Source: Allacma fusca (taxonomy: Eukaryota > Arthropoda > Collembola > Symphypleona > Sminthuridae). Taken from it: 64,000 nucleotides of DNA. The stretch is taken from positions 65,151,001 to 65,215,000 of the forward strand of contig OX359247.1 in NCBI GenBank assembly GCA_947179485.1, in the 5' to 3' direction. Shown here piece by piece: positions 1-12,158 of this stretch. The position numbers and the translations under genes were made by a program. Under the pieces are notes generated by a model. It worked only from the letters and a program-made list of their open reading frames with translations, had not been told where the DNA came from and made no database searches. Numbering within the stretch: position 1 is the stretch's first letter; every line of letters begins with the position of its first letter.

Positions 1-2480
1 TAGCCCCATTGAGATTTTCAAAATTTTTTGAAAAATCCCCTAATCAAAATTTTGAGCAGAATTGTCTTTGTGATAGATCAGTTTTTGATGCTCTCACGGA
101 ATCTGGCATCGAAATTTAATTTGATCGACAAACAAAAAAGTTATACCGACACATTGGTAAATTTGTATCCCCATCCAGATTTTCAATTTTTTTTTGAAAA
201 ATCCCCTAATCAAAAATTTTGAGCAGAATCGTCTTTGTGGTAGATCAGTTTTTGATGCTCTCGCGAAATCTGGCATCGAAATTTAATTTGATCGACAAAC
301 AAAAAATTTATACCGCAACATTGGTAAATTTGTATCCCCATCCAGATTTTCAATTTTTTTTGAAAAATCACCTAATCAAAATTTTGAGCAGAATCGTCTC
401 TGTGGTAGATCAGTTTTTGATGCTCTCACGGAATCTGGCATCGAAATTTAATTTGATCGACAAACAAAAAAGTTATACCGACACATTGGTAAATTTGTAT
501 CCCCATCCAGATTTTCAATTTTTTTTTGAAAAATCCCCTAATCAAAAATTTTGAGCAGAATCGTCTTTGTGGTAGATCAGTTTTTGATGCTCTCGCGAAA
601 TCTGGCATCGAAATTTAATTTGATCGACAAACAAAAAATTTATACCGCAACATTGGTAAATTTGTATCCCCATCCATATTTTCAATTTTTTTTGAAAAAT
701 CCCCTAATCAAAAATCTTGAGCAGAATCGTCTTTGTGGTAGATCAGTTTTTGATGCTCTCACGAAATCTGGCATCGAAATTTAATTTGTTCGACAAACAA
801 AAAATTTATACCGCAACATTGGTAAATTTGTATCCCCATCCAGATTTTCAATTTTTTTTGAAAAATCCCCTAAACAAAATTTTGAGCAGAATCGTCTTTG
901 TGGTAGATCAGTTTTTGATGCTCTCACGGAATCTGGCATCGAAATTTAATTTGATCGACAAACAAAAAAGCTATACCACAATATTTGGTCAATTTGTATC
1001 CCCATCCAGATTTTCAATTTTTTTTGAAAAATCAACTAATCAAAATTTTGAGCAGAATCGTCTTTGTGGTAGATCGGTTTTTGATGCTCTCTCGGAATCT
1101 GGCATCGAAATTCAATTTGATCGACAAACAAAAAAGTTATACCACAACATTTGTAAATTTGTAGCCCCATCCAGATTTTCAAAATTTTTTGAAAAATCCC
1201 CTAATCAAAATTTTGAGCAGAATCGTCTTTGTGGTAGATCAGTTTTTGATGCTCTCTCGGAATCTGGCATCGAAATTTAATTTAATCGACAAACAAAAAC
1301 GTTATACCACAACATTGGTAAATTTGTATCCCCATCCAGGTTTTGAATTTTTTTTTGAAAAAGCCCCTAATCAAAATTTTGAGCAGAATCTTCTTCTGGT
1401 AGATCAGTTTTTGATGCTCTCTCGGAATCTGGCATCGAAATTAAATTTGATCGACAAACAAAAAAGTTATACTACAACATTTGTAAATTTGTAGCCCCAT
1501 TGAGATTTTCAAATTTTTTTGAAAAATCCCCTAATCAAAATTTTAAACAGAATCGTCTTTGTGATAGATCAGTTTTTGATGCTCTCACGGAATCTGGCAT
1601 CGAAATTTAATTTGATCGACAAACAAAAAAGTTATACCGACACATTGGTAAATTTGTATCCCCATCCAGATTTTCAATTTTTTTTTGAAAAATCCCCTAA
1701 TCAAAAATTTTGAGCAGAATCGTCTTTGTGGTAGATCAGTTTTTGATGCTCTCGCGAAATCTGGCATCGAAATTTAATTTGATCGACAAACAAAAAATTT
1801 ATACCGCAACATTGGTAAATTTGTATCCCCATCCAGATTTTCAATTTTTTTTGAAAAATCACCTAATCAAAATTTTGAGCAGAATCGTCTCTGTGGTAGA
1901 TCAGTTTTTGATGCTCTCACGGAATCTGGCATCGAAATTTAATTTGATCGACAAACAAAAAAGTTATACCGACACATTGGTAAATTTGTATCCCCATCCA
2001 GATTTTCAATTTTTTTTTGAAAAATCCCCTAATCAAAAATTTTGAGCAGAATCGTCTTTGTGGTAGATCAGTTTTTGATGCTCTCGCGAAATCTGGCATC
2101 GAAATTTAATTTGATCGACAAACAAAAAATTTATACCGCAACATTAGTAAATTTGTATCCCCATCCAGATTTTCAATTTTTTTTGAAAAATCACCTAATC
2201 AAAATTTTGAGCAGAATCGTCTCTGTGGTAGATCAGTTTTTGATGCTCTCACGGAATCTGGCATCGAAGTTTAATTTGATCGACAAACAAAAAAGCTATA
2301 CCACAATGTTTGGTCAATTTGTATCCCCATCCAAATTTTCAATTTTTTTTGAAAAATCAACTAATCAAAATTTTGAGCAGAATCGTCTTTGTGGTAGATC
2401 AGTTTTTGATGCTCTCTCGGAATCTGGCATCGAAATTCAATTTGATCGACAAACAAAAAAGTTATACCACATATTTGTAA
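1..2480. repeat. Region I: 332-bp dimers inside a 1,491-bp (9-monomer) duplication
   Basis: Two monomer types alternate: one ends aaagttataccgacacattgg, the other carries ctcgcgaaatc and aaaatttataccgcaac. Together they make a 332-bp dimer, two monomers of 166 bp. The block 1-690 reappears at 1492-2181 (offset 1,491). Later monomers then fall out of register by one unit: aaaaagctatacc lies at about 965 and 2290, offset about 1,325 or 8 monomers. The marker gtctctgtgg occurs at about 398, 1889 and 2221. Extra A and T residues (tttttttttg, tcaaaaattttg) explain the slightly long units. Confidence 0.88.
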
Positions 2481-2509
2481 ATTTGTAGCCCCATCCAGAT
2501 TTTCAAAAA

Positions 2510-2970
2510 TTTTTGAAAAACCCCTAATCAAAATTTTGAGCAGAATTATCTTTTTGGTAGATCAGTTTTTGATGCTCTCCCGGAATCTGGCATCGAAATT
2601 TAATTTGATTGACAAACAAAAAAATTATACCACAACATTGGTAAATTTGAAGCCCCATCCAGATTTTCAAATTTTTTTGAAAAATCCCCTAATCAAAATT
2701 TTGAGCAGAATCGTCTTTGTGGTAGATCAGTGTTTGATGCTCTCACGGAATCTGGCATCGAAATTTAATTTGATCGACAAACAAAAAAGTTATACCACAA
2801 CATTGGTACACTTGCATCCCCATCCAGATTTTCAACTTTTTTTGAAAAATCCCCTAATCAAAATTTTGAGAAGAATCGTCTTTGTGATAGATCAGTTTTT
2901 GATGCTCTCTCGGAATCTGGCATCGAAATTTAATTTGATCGACAAACAAAAAAGTTATACCACAATATTT
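2510..2970. repeat. Three-monomer cassette, copy 1
   Basis: The first unit has gaaaaacccctaatc (one C and a T fewer than usual) with gcagaattatc and gattgac. The second is an ordinary unit ending ggtacacttgcatcccc. The third has caactttttttgaaa, gagaagaatcg and tgtgatagatc. The same ordered trio recurs at about 19.8, 22.8 and 25.75 kb, so it is an inherited block and not three independent variants. Here the marker ggtacacttgc lies at 2805. Confidence 0.85.
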
Positions 2971-4040
2971 GGTCAATTTGTATCCCCATCCAGATTTTCA
3001 ATTTTTTTTGAAAAATCAACTAATCAAAATTTTGAGCAGAATCGTCTTTTTGGTAGATCAGTTTTTGATGCTCTCTCGGAATCTGGCATCGAAATTCAAT
3101 TTGATCGACAAACAAAAAAGTTATACCACAACATTGGTAAATTTGTAGCCCCATCCAGATTTTCAAAATTGTTTGAAAAATCCCCTAATCAAAATTTTGA
3201 GCAGAATCGTCTTTGTGGTAGATCAGTTTTTGATGCTCTCTCGGAATCTGGCATCGAAATTTAATTTGATCGACAAACAAAAACGTTATACCACAACATT
3301 GGTAAATTTGTATCTCCATCCAGATTGTCAATTTTTTTTGAAAAATCCCCTAATCAAAATTTTGAGCAGAATTGTCTTTGTGGTAGATCAGTTTTTGATG
3401 CTCTCACGGAATCTGGCATCGAAATTTAATTTGATCGACAAACAAAAAAGTTATACCGCAACATTGGTAAATTTGTATCCCCATCCAGATTTTCAATTTT
3501 TTTTGAAAAATCCCCTAATCAAAATTTTGAGCAGAAGCGTCTTTGTGGTAGATCAGTTTTTGATGCTGTCAGGAAATCTGGCATCGAAATTTAATTTGAT
3601 TGACAAACAAAAACGTTATACCACAACATTGGTAAATTTGTAGCCCCAACCAGATTTTCAATTTTTTTTGAATAATCCCCTAATCAAAATTTTGAGCAGA
3701 ATCTTCTTCTGGTAGATCAGTTTTTGATGCTTTCTCGGAATCTGGCATCGAAATTTAATTTGATCGGCAAACAAAAAAGTTATACCACAACGTTGGTAAA
3801 TTTGTAGCCCCATACAGATTTTCAAAATGTTTTGAAAAATCCCCTAATCAAAATTTTTAACAGAATCGTCTTTGTTGTAGATCAGTTTTTGATGCTCTCA
3901 CGTAATCTGGCATCGAAATCTAATTTGATCGACAAACAAAAAAGTTATACCACAACATTGCTAAATTTGTAACCCCATCCAGATTTTCAATTTTTTTTTG
4001 AAAAATCCCCTTATCAAAATTTTGAGATGAATCTTCTTCT
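2971..4040. repeat. Satellite monomers with first copy of the gtcagg module
   Basis: The stretch 3173-4040 matches 4820-5690 with an offset of about 1,647 bp (10 monomers). Diagnostic variants are cagattgtcaattt (3323), gaagcgtc (3534), gctgtcaggaaatc (gtcagg at 3568), cccaaccag with gaataatcccc (about 3650-3680) and tgatcggcaaac (3763). Nothing but satellite is present. Confidence 0.85.
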
Positions 4041-6185
4041 AGTAGATCAGTTTTTGATGCTCTCTCGGAACCTAGCATCGAAATTTAATTTGATCGACAA
4101 ACAAAAAAGTTATACCACAATATTGGTAAATTTGTAGCCCCATCCAGATATTCAACGTTTTTTGAAAAATCCCCTAATCAAAATTTTGAGCAGAATCGTC
4201 TTTGTGGTAGATCAGTTTTTGATGCTCCCTCGGAATCTGGCATCGAAATTTAATTTGATCGACAAACAAAAAGGTTATACCACAACATTGGTAAATTTGT
4301 AGCCCCATCCAGATTTTCAAAATGTTTTAAAAAATCCCCTAATCAAAATTTTGAGCAGAATCATCTTTAAGGTAGATCAATATTTCATGGTCTCTCGGAA
4401 TCTGGCATCGAAGTTTAATTTCATCGACAAAAAAAAAGTTATACCACAACGTTGGTAAATTTGTAGCCCCATCCAGATTTTCAAAATTTTTTGAAAAATC
4501 ACCTAATCAAAATTTTTAACAGAATCGTCTTTGTTGTAGATCAGTTTTTGATGCTCTCACGGAATCTGGCATCGAAATCTAATTTGATCGACAAACAAAA
4601 AAGTTATACCACAACATTGCTAAATTTGTATCCCCATCCAGATTTTCAATTTTTTTTGAAAAATCCCCTTATCAAAATTTTGAGAAGAATCTTCTTCTAG
4701 TAGATCAGTTTTTGATGTTCTCTCGGAATCTAGGATCGAAATTTAATTTGATCGACAAACAAAAAAGTTATACCACAGTATTGGTAAATTTGTAGCCCCA
4801 TATAGATTTTCAATTTTTTTTGAAAAATCAACTAATCAAAATTTTGAGCAGAATCGTCTTTGTGGTAGATCAGTTTTTGATGCTCTCTCGGAATCTGGCA
4901 TCGAAATTTAATTTGATCGACAAACAAAAACGTTATACCACAACATTGGTAAATTTGTATCCCCATCCAGATTGTCAATTTTTTTTGAAAAATCCCCTAA
5001 TCAAAATTTTGAGCAGAATTGTCTTTGTGGTAGATCAGTTTTTGATGCTCTCACGGAATCTGGCATCGAAATTTAATTTGATCGACAAACAAAAACGTTA
5101 TACCGCAACATTGGTAAATTTGTATCCCCATCCAGATTTTCAATTTTTTTTGAAAAATCCCCTAATCAAAATTTTGAGCAGAAGCGTCTTTGTGGTAGAT
5201 CAGTTTTTGATGCTGTCAGGAAATCTGGCATCGAAATTTAATTTGATTGACAAACAAAAACGTTATACCACAACATTGGTAAATTTGTAGCCCCAACCAG
5301 ATTTTCAATTTTTTTTGAATAATCCCCTAATCAAAATTTTGAGCAGAATCTTCTTCTGGTAGATCAGTTTTTGATGCTTTCTCGGAATCTGGCATCGAAA
5401 TTTAATTTGATCGGCAAACAAAAAAGTTATACCACAACGTTGGTAAATTTGTAGCCCCATACAGATTTTCAAAATGTTTTGAAAAATCCCCTAATCAAAA
5501 TTTTTAACAGAATCGTCTTTGTTGTAGATCAGTTTTTGATGCTCTCACGGAATCTGGCATCGAAATCTAATTTGATCGACAAACAAAAAAGTTATACCAC
5601 AACATTGCTAAATTTGTATCCCCATCCAGATTTTCAATTTTTTTTTGAAAAATCCCCTTATCAAAATTTTGAGATGAATCTTCTTCTAGTAGATCAGTTT
5701 TTGATGCTCTCTCGGAACCTAGCATCGAAATTTAATTTGATCGACAAACAAAAAAGTTATACGACAATATTGGTAAATTTGTAGCCCCATCCAGATATTC
5801 AACGTTTTTTGAAAAATCCCCTAATCAAAATTTTGAGCAGAATCGTCTTTGTGGTAGATCAATATTTCATGGTCTCTCGGAATCTGGCATCGAAGTTTAA
5901 TTTCATCGACAAAAAAAAGTTATACCACAACGTTGGTAAATTTGTAGCCCCATCCAGATTTTCAAATTTTTTTGAAAAATCACCTAATCAAAATTTTTAA
6001 CAGAATCGTCTTTGTTGTAGATCAGTTTTTGATGCTCTCACGGAATCTGGCATCGAAATCTAATTTGATCGACAAACAAAAAAGTTATACCACAACATTG
6101 CTAAATTTGTATCCCCATCCAGATTTTCAATTTTTTTTGAAAAATCCCCTTATCAAAATTTTGAGAAGAATCTTCTTCTAGTAGA
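4041..6185. repeat. 2,139-bp HOR (13 monomers), copy 1
   Basis: This block matches the next one at a constant offset of 2,139 bp. I noticed only a few differences by eye, for example tctaggatcg against tctagcatcg (4726/6865) and aaaaacgtt against aaaaaagtt (5087/7226). It contains catattcaacg-type units, units with ctttaaggtagatcaatatttcatgg, units with caaaatttttaacag and the gtcagg module (5215). A chimeric unit lies near 5855. Boundaries are approximate, set where the offset match fades. Confidence 0.9.
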
Positions 6186-8330
6186 TCAGTTTTTGATGCT
6201 CTCTCGGAATCTAGCATCGAAATTTAATTTGATCGACAAACAAAAAAGTTATACCACAATATTGGTAAATTTGTAGCCCCATCCAGATATTCAACGTTTT
6301 TTGAAAAATCCCCTAATCAAAATTTTGAGCAGAATCGTCTTTGTGGTAGATCAGTTTTTGATGCTCCCTCGGAATCTGGCATCGAAATTTAATTTGATCG
6401 ACAAACAAAAAGGTTATACCACAACATTGGTAAATTTGTAGCCCCATCTAGATTTTCAAAATGTTTTAAAAAATCCCCTAATCAAAATTTTGAGCAGAAT
6501 CATCTTTAAGGTAGATCAATATTTCATGGTCTCTCGGAATCTGGCATCGAAGTTTAATTTCATCGACAAAAAAAAAGTTATACCACAACGTTGGTAAATT
6601 TGTAGCCCCATCCAGATTTTCAAAATTTTTTGAAAAATCACCTAATCAAAATTTTTAACAGAATCGTCTTTGTTGTAGATCAGTTTTTGATGCTCTCACG
6701 GAATCTGGCATCGAAATCTAATTTGATCGACAAACAAAAAAGTTATACCACAACATTGCTAAATTTGTATCCCCATCCAGATTTTCAATTTTTTTTGAAA
6801 AATCCCCTTATCAAAATTTTGAGAAGAATCTTCTTCTAGTAGATCAGTTTTTGATGTTCTCTCGGAATCTAGCATCGAAATTTAATTTGATCGACAAACA
6901 AAAAAGTTATACCACAGTATTGGTAAATTTGTAGCCCCATATAGATTTTCAATTTTTTTTGAAAAATCAACTAATCAAAATTTTGAGCAGAATCGTCTTT
7001 GTGGTAGATCAGTTTTTGATGCTCTCTCGGAATCTGGCATCGAAATTTAATTTGATCGACAAACAAAAACGTTATACCACAACATTGGTAAATTTGTATC
7101 CCCATCCAGATTGTCAATTTTTTTTGAAAAATCCCCTAATCAAAATTTTGAGCAGAATTGTCTTTGTGGTAGATCAGTTTTTGATGCTCTCACGGAATCT
7201 GGCATCGAAATTTAATTTGATCGACAAACAAAAAAGTTATACCGCAACATTGGTAAATTTGTATCCCCATCCAGATTTTCAATTTTTTTTGAAAAATCCC
7301 CTAATCAAAATTTTGAGCAGAAGCGTCTTTGTGGTAGATCAGTTTTTGATGCTGTCAGGAAATCTGGCATCGAAATTTAATTTGATTGACAAACAAAAAC
7401 GTTATACCACAACATTGGTAAATTTGTAGCCCCAACCAGATTTTCAATTTTTTTTGAATAATCCCCTAATCAAAATTTTGAGCAGAATCTTCTTCTGGTA
7501 GATCAGTTTTTGATGCTTTCTCGGAATCTGGCATCGAAATTTAATTTGATCGGCAAACAAAAAAGTTATACCACAACGTTGGTAAATTTGTAGCCCCATA
7601 CAGATTTTCAAAATGTTTTGAAAAATCCCCTAATCAAAATTTTTAACAGAATCGTCTTTGTTGTAGATCAGTTTTTGATGCTCTCACGGAATCTGGCATC
7701 GAAATCTAATTTGATCGACAAACAAAAAAGTTATACCACAACATTGCTAAATTTGTATCCCCATCCAGATTTTCAATTTTTTTTTGAAAAATCCCCTTAT
7801 CAAAATTTTGAGATGAATCTTCTTCTAGTAGATCAGTTTTTGATGCTCTCTCGGAACCTAGCATCGAAATTTAATTTGATCGACAAACAAAAAAGTTATA
7901 CGACAATATTGGTAAATTTGTAGCCCCATCCAGATATTCAACGTTTTTTGAAAAATCCCCTAATCAAAATTTTGAGCAGAATCGTCTTTGTGGTAGATCA
8001 ATATTTCATGGTCTCTCGGAATCTGGCATCGAAGTTTAATTTCATCGACAAAAAAAAGTTATACCACAACGTTGGTAAATTTGTAGCCCCATCCAGATTT
8101 TCAAATTTTTTTGAAAAATCACCTAATCAAAATTTTTAACAGAATCGTCTTTGTTGTAGATCAGTTTTTGATGCTCTCACGGAATCTGGCATCGAAATCT
8201 AATTTGATCGACAAACAAAAAAGTTATACCACAACATTGCTAAATTTGTATCCCCATCCAGATTTTCAATTTTTTTTGAAAAATCCCCTTATCAAAATTT
8301 TGAGAAGAATCTTCTTCTAGTAGATCAGTT
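6186..8330. repeat. 2,139-bp HOR (13 monomers), copy 2
   Basis: Tandem partner of the block at 4041-6185, with the same variant order, the gtcagg module at 7354 and the same chimeric unit near 7994. Register is lost just after 8330, where a T is missing from the gttttt run, gatcgac reads gatctac, and the following unit no longer has the catattcaacg form. High identity over 2.1 kb implies a recent duplication. Confidence 0.9.
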
Positions 8331-9413
8331 TTGATGCTCTCTCGGAATCTAGCATCGAAATTTAATTTGATCTACAAACAAAAAAGTTATACCACAGTAT
8401 TGGTAAATTTGTAGCCCCATCCAGATTTTCAATTTTTTTTGAAAAATCCCCTAATCAAAATTTTGAGCAGAATCGTCTTTGTGGTAGATCCGTTTTTGAT
8501 GCTCTCTCGGAATCTGGCATCGAAATTTAATTTGATCGACAAACAAAAAAGTTATACCACAACATTGGTAAATTTGCAGCCCTATCCAGATTTTCAAAAT
8601 GTTTTGAAAAATCCCCTAATCAAAATTTTGAGCAGAATCATCTTTAAGGTAGATCAATATTTCATGGTCTCTCGGAATCTGGCATCGAAATTTAATTTCA
8701 TCGACAAAAAAAAAGTTATACCACAACATTGGTAAATTTGTAGCCCCATCCAGATTTTCAAAATTTTTTGAAAAATCCCCTAATCAAAATTTTGAGCAGA
8801 ATCGTATTTGTGATAGATCAGTTTTTGATGCTCTCTCGGAATCTGGTATCGAAATTTAATTTAATCGACAAACAAAAACGTTATACCACAACATTGGTAA
8901 ATTTGTATCCCCATCCGGGTTTTCAATTTTTTTTGAAAAATCCCCTAATCAAAATTTTGAGCAGAATCGTCTTTGTGGTAGATCAGTTTTTGATGCTATC
9001 ACGGAATCTGGCATCGAAATTTAATTTGTTTGACAAACAAAAAAGTTATACCGCAACATTGGTAAATTTGTATCCCCATCCAGATTTTCAATTTTTTTTG
9101 AAAAATCCCCTAATCAAAATTTTGAGCAGAATCGTCTTTGTGGTTGATCAGTTTTTGATGCTCTCACGAAATCTGGCATCGAAATTTAATTTGATCGACA
9201 AACAAAAAAGTTATACCACAATATTTGGTCAATTTGTATCCCCATCCAGATTTTCAAAATTTTTTGAAAAATCCCCTAATCAAAATTTTGAGCAGAATCG
9301 TCTTTTTGGTAGATCAGTTTTTGATGCTCTCTCGGAATCTGGCATCGAAATTCAATTTGATCGACAAACAAAAAAGTTATACCACAACATTGGTAAATTT
9401 GTAGCCCCATCCA

Positions 9414-9438
9414 GATTTTCAAAATTTTTTGAAAAATC
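9414..9438. repeat. Intra-monomer inverted repeat (A/T-rich dyad), example copy
   Basis: The arms GATTTTCAAAA (9414-9424) and TTTTGAAAAATC (9427-9438) are reverse complements apart from one extra A, and are separated by TT. The dyad is best formed in monomers with caaaattttttgaaa. In the many units with caattttttttgaaa the pairing is shorter, and in units with aaaattttaaaaaaaatc the right arm is lost. It could extrude as a small hairpin or bind a dimeric AT-hook or other minor-groove protein; that function is inference. Confidence 0.8.
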
Positions 9439-9444
9439 CCCTAA

Positions 9445-9456
9445 TCAAAATTTTGA
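9445..9456. repeat. 12-bp perfect palindrome TCAAAATTTTGA, example copy
   Basis: TCAAAATTTTGA equals its own reverse complement. It sits just after the cccctaa box and is present in most monomers. Variant units alter it: caaaatttttaacag (for example near 3850, 5990 and 20984), tcagaattttga (from about 36609 onward) and tcaaaattatga (61253, 62071, 62891). Persistence in most copies may reflect homogenisation rather than selection. Confidence 0.85.
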
Positions 9457-9483
9457 GCAGAATCGTCTTTGTGGTAGATCAGT

Positions 9484-9515
9484 TTTTGATGCTCTCTCGG
9501 AATCTGGCATCGAAA
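9484..9515. repeat. Intra-monomer inverted repeat GATGC...GCATC, example copy
   Basis: GATGC (9488-9492) and GCATC (9507-9511) are perfect complements around a 14-base loop. The flanks extend the stem (ttttgatgc against gcatcgaaa) with one mismatch. Units reading gcatcaaaa, for example around 24336 and 27630, restore a perfect 9-bp stem. Other variants break the left arm (catgg or gaagc) without a compensating change on the right. Confidence 0.8.
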
Positions 9516-11240
9516 TTTAATTTGATCGACAAACAAAAACGTTATACCACAACATTGGTAAATTTGTATCCCCATCCAGATTTTCAATTTTTTTTGAAAA
9601 ATCCCCTAATCAAAATTTTGAGCAGAATTGTCTTTGTGGTAGATCAGTTTTTGATGCTCTCACGGAATCTGGCATCGAAATTTAATTTGATCGACAAACA
9701 AAAAAGTTATACCGCAACATTGGTAAATTTGTATCCCCATCCAGATTTTCAATTTTTTTTGAAAAATCCCCTAATCAAAATTTTGAGCAGAATCGTCTTT
9801 GTGGTAGATCAGTTTTTGATGCTGTCAGGAAATCTGGCATCGAAATTTAATTTGATTGACAAACAAAAACGTTATACCACAACATTGGTAAATTTGTAGC
9901 CCCAACCAGATTTTCAATTTTTTTTGAATAATCCCCTAATCAAAATTTTGAGCAGAATCTTCTTCTGGTAGATCAGTTTTTGATGCTTTCTCGGAATCTG
10001 GCATCGAAATTTAATTTGATCGACAAACAAAAAAGTTATACCACAACGTTGGTAAATTTGTAGCCCCATCCAGATTTTCAAAATGTTTTGAAAAATCCCC
10101 TAATCAAAATTTTTAACAGAATCGTCTTTGTTGTAGATCAGTTTTTGATGCTCTCACGGAATCTGGCATCGAAATCTAATTTGATCGACAAACAAAAAAG
10201 TTATACCACAACATTGCTAAATTTGTATCCCCATCCAGATTTTCAATTTTTTTTTGAAAAATCCCCTTATCAAAATTTTGAGAAGAATCTTCTTCTAGTA
10301 GATCAGTTTTTGATGCTCTCTCGGAACCTAGCATCGAAATTTAATTTGATCGACAAACAAAAAAGTTATACCACAATATTTTTAAATTTGTAGCCCCATC
10401 CAGATATTCAACGTTTTTTGAAAAATCCCCTAATCATAATTTTGAGCAGAATCGTCTTTGTGGTAGATCAGTTTTTGATGCTCCCTCGGAATCTGGCATC
10501 GAAATTTAATTTGATCGACAAACAAAAAGGTTATACCACAACATTGGTAAATTTGTAGCCCCATCCAGATTTTCAAAATGTTTTAAAAAATCCCCTAATC
10601 AAAATTTTGAGCAGAATCATCTTTAATGTAGATCAATATTTCATGGTCTCTCGGAATCTGGCATCGAAGTTTAATTTCATCGACAAAAAAAAGTTATACC
10701 ACAACGTTGGTAAATTTGTAGCCCCATCCAGATTTTCAAAATTTTTTGAAAAATCACCTAATCAAAATTTTTAACAGAATCGTCTTTGTTGTAGATCAGT
10801 TTTTGATGCTCTCACGGAATCTGGCATCTAAATCTAATTTGATTGACAAACAAAAAAGTTATACCACAACATTGCTAAATTTGTATCCCCATCCAGATTT
10901 TCAATTTTTTTTGAAAAATCCCCTTATCAAAATTTTGAGAAGAATCTTCTTCTAGTAGATCAGTTTTTGATGCTTTCTCGGAATCTAGCATCGAAATTTA
11001 ATTTGATCGACAAACAAAAAAGTTATACCACAGTATTGGTAAATTTGTAGCCCCATCCAGATTTTCAAAATTTTTTGAAAAATCCCCTAATCAAAATTTT
11101 GAGCAGAATCGTATTTGTGATAGATCAGTTTTTGATGCTCTCTCGGAATCTGGCATCGAAATTTAATTTGATCGACAAACAAAAAAGTTATACCACAACA
11201 TTGGTACATTTGTATCCCCATCCAGATTTTCAATTTTTTT

Positions 11241-12158
11241 TTGAAAAATCCCCTAATCAAAATTTTGAGCAGAATCGTCTTTGTGGTAGATCAGTTTTTG
11301 ATGCTCTCTCGGAATCTGGCATCGAAATTTAATTTAATCGACAAACAAAAACGTTATACCACATTATTGGTAAATTTGTATCCCCATCCTGGTTTTCAAT
11401 TTTTTTTGAAAAATCCACTAATCAAAATTTTGAGCAGAATCGTCTTTGTGGTAGATCAACTTTTGATGCTATCACGGAATCTGGCATCGAAGTTTAATTT
11501 GTTTGACAAACAAAAAAGTTATACCGCAACATTGGTAAATTTGTATCCCCATCCAGATTTTCAATTTTTTTTGAAAAATCCCCTAATCAAAATTTTGAGC
11601 AAAATCGTCTTTAAGGTAGATCAATATTTAATGGTCTCTCGGAATCTGGCATCGAAATTTAATTTGTTTGACAAACAAAAAAGTTATACCGCAACATTGG
11701 TAAATTTGTATCCCCATCCAGATTTTCAATTTTTTTTGAAAAATCCCCTAATCAAAATTTTGAGCAGAATCGTCTTTGTGGTAGATCAGTTTTTGATGCT
11801 CTCACGAAATCTGGCATCGAAATTTAATTTGATCGACAAACAAAAAAGTTATACCACAATATTTGGTCAATTTGTATCCCCATCCAGATTTTCAAATTTT
11901 TTTGAAAAATCCCCTAATCAAAATTTTGAGCAGAATCGTCTTTTTGGTAGATCAGTTTTTGATGCTCTCTCGGAATCTGGCATCGAAATTCAATTTGATC
12001 GACAAACAAAAAAGTTATACCACAACATTGGTAAATTTGTAGCCCCATCCAGATTTTCAAAATTTTTTGAAAAATCCCCTAATCAAAATTTTGAGCAGAA
12101 TCGTCTTTGTGGTAGATCAGTTTTTGATGCTCTCTCGGAATCTGGCATCGAAATTTAA
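11241..12158 (+). other. Longest satellite open frame (305 codons), judged non-coding
   Basis: This frame stays open for 305 codons because five to six successive monomers keep a length divisible by three and carry tatcccc (Tyr-Pro) instead of tagcccc (amber stop). It begins at TTG, not ATG. The conceptual product is the same 55-residue satellite translation repeated, with a switch to a second satellite frame near the right end. Similar frames lie at 14702-15502, 16681-17481, 8768-9520 and 2536-3264. Other frames and the opposite strand are also open over long stretches. No promoter, splice or codon-use signal sets it apart. I list it only so that it is not mistaken for a gene. Confidence 0.85.

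Larger units (their letters stand above)
9402..9566 (+). repeat. Representative 165-bp satellite monomer
   Basis: This unit is exactly 165 bp and close to the apparent consensus. In order it holds a C-rich start (tagccccatcc), an A/T dyad, a cccctaatc box, a 12-bp palindrome, the ggtagatcag box, a GATGC/GCATC inverted repeat, an aaatttaattt stretch, gatcgacaaac and a closing gttatacc...ttggtaaatttg. GATC sites lie at 9477-9480 and 9524-9527, so GATC-cutting enzymes should give 47- and 118-bp products from consensus monomers. The choice of start is arbitrary. A length near 165 bp is close to the chromatosome length, common among centromeric satellites. Confidence 0.9.

Noticed and set aside
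2536-3264. Long open frames on the plus strand (also 8768-9520, 14702-15502, 16681-17481, 20433-20924 and many of 60-156 codons) as genes
   Set aside because: They are translations of the satellite itself. Most start at TTG, they end wherever a unit has tagcccc or an indel, alternative frames are equally open, and none has distinct codon use or flanking signals.
9414-9438. Rho-independent terminators (inverted repeat followed by T run)
   Set aside because: The dyad is AT-only, recurs in hundreds of monomers, and the context is a eukaryote-type satellite without genes.
9402-9566. CENP-B box
   Set aside because: The nearest stretch on the minus strand (TTTCGATGCCAGATTCCG) keeps only the TTCG core; the required A and the CGGG block are absent.
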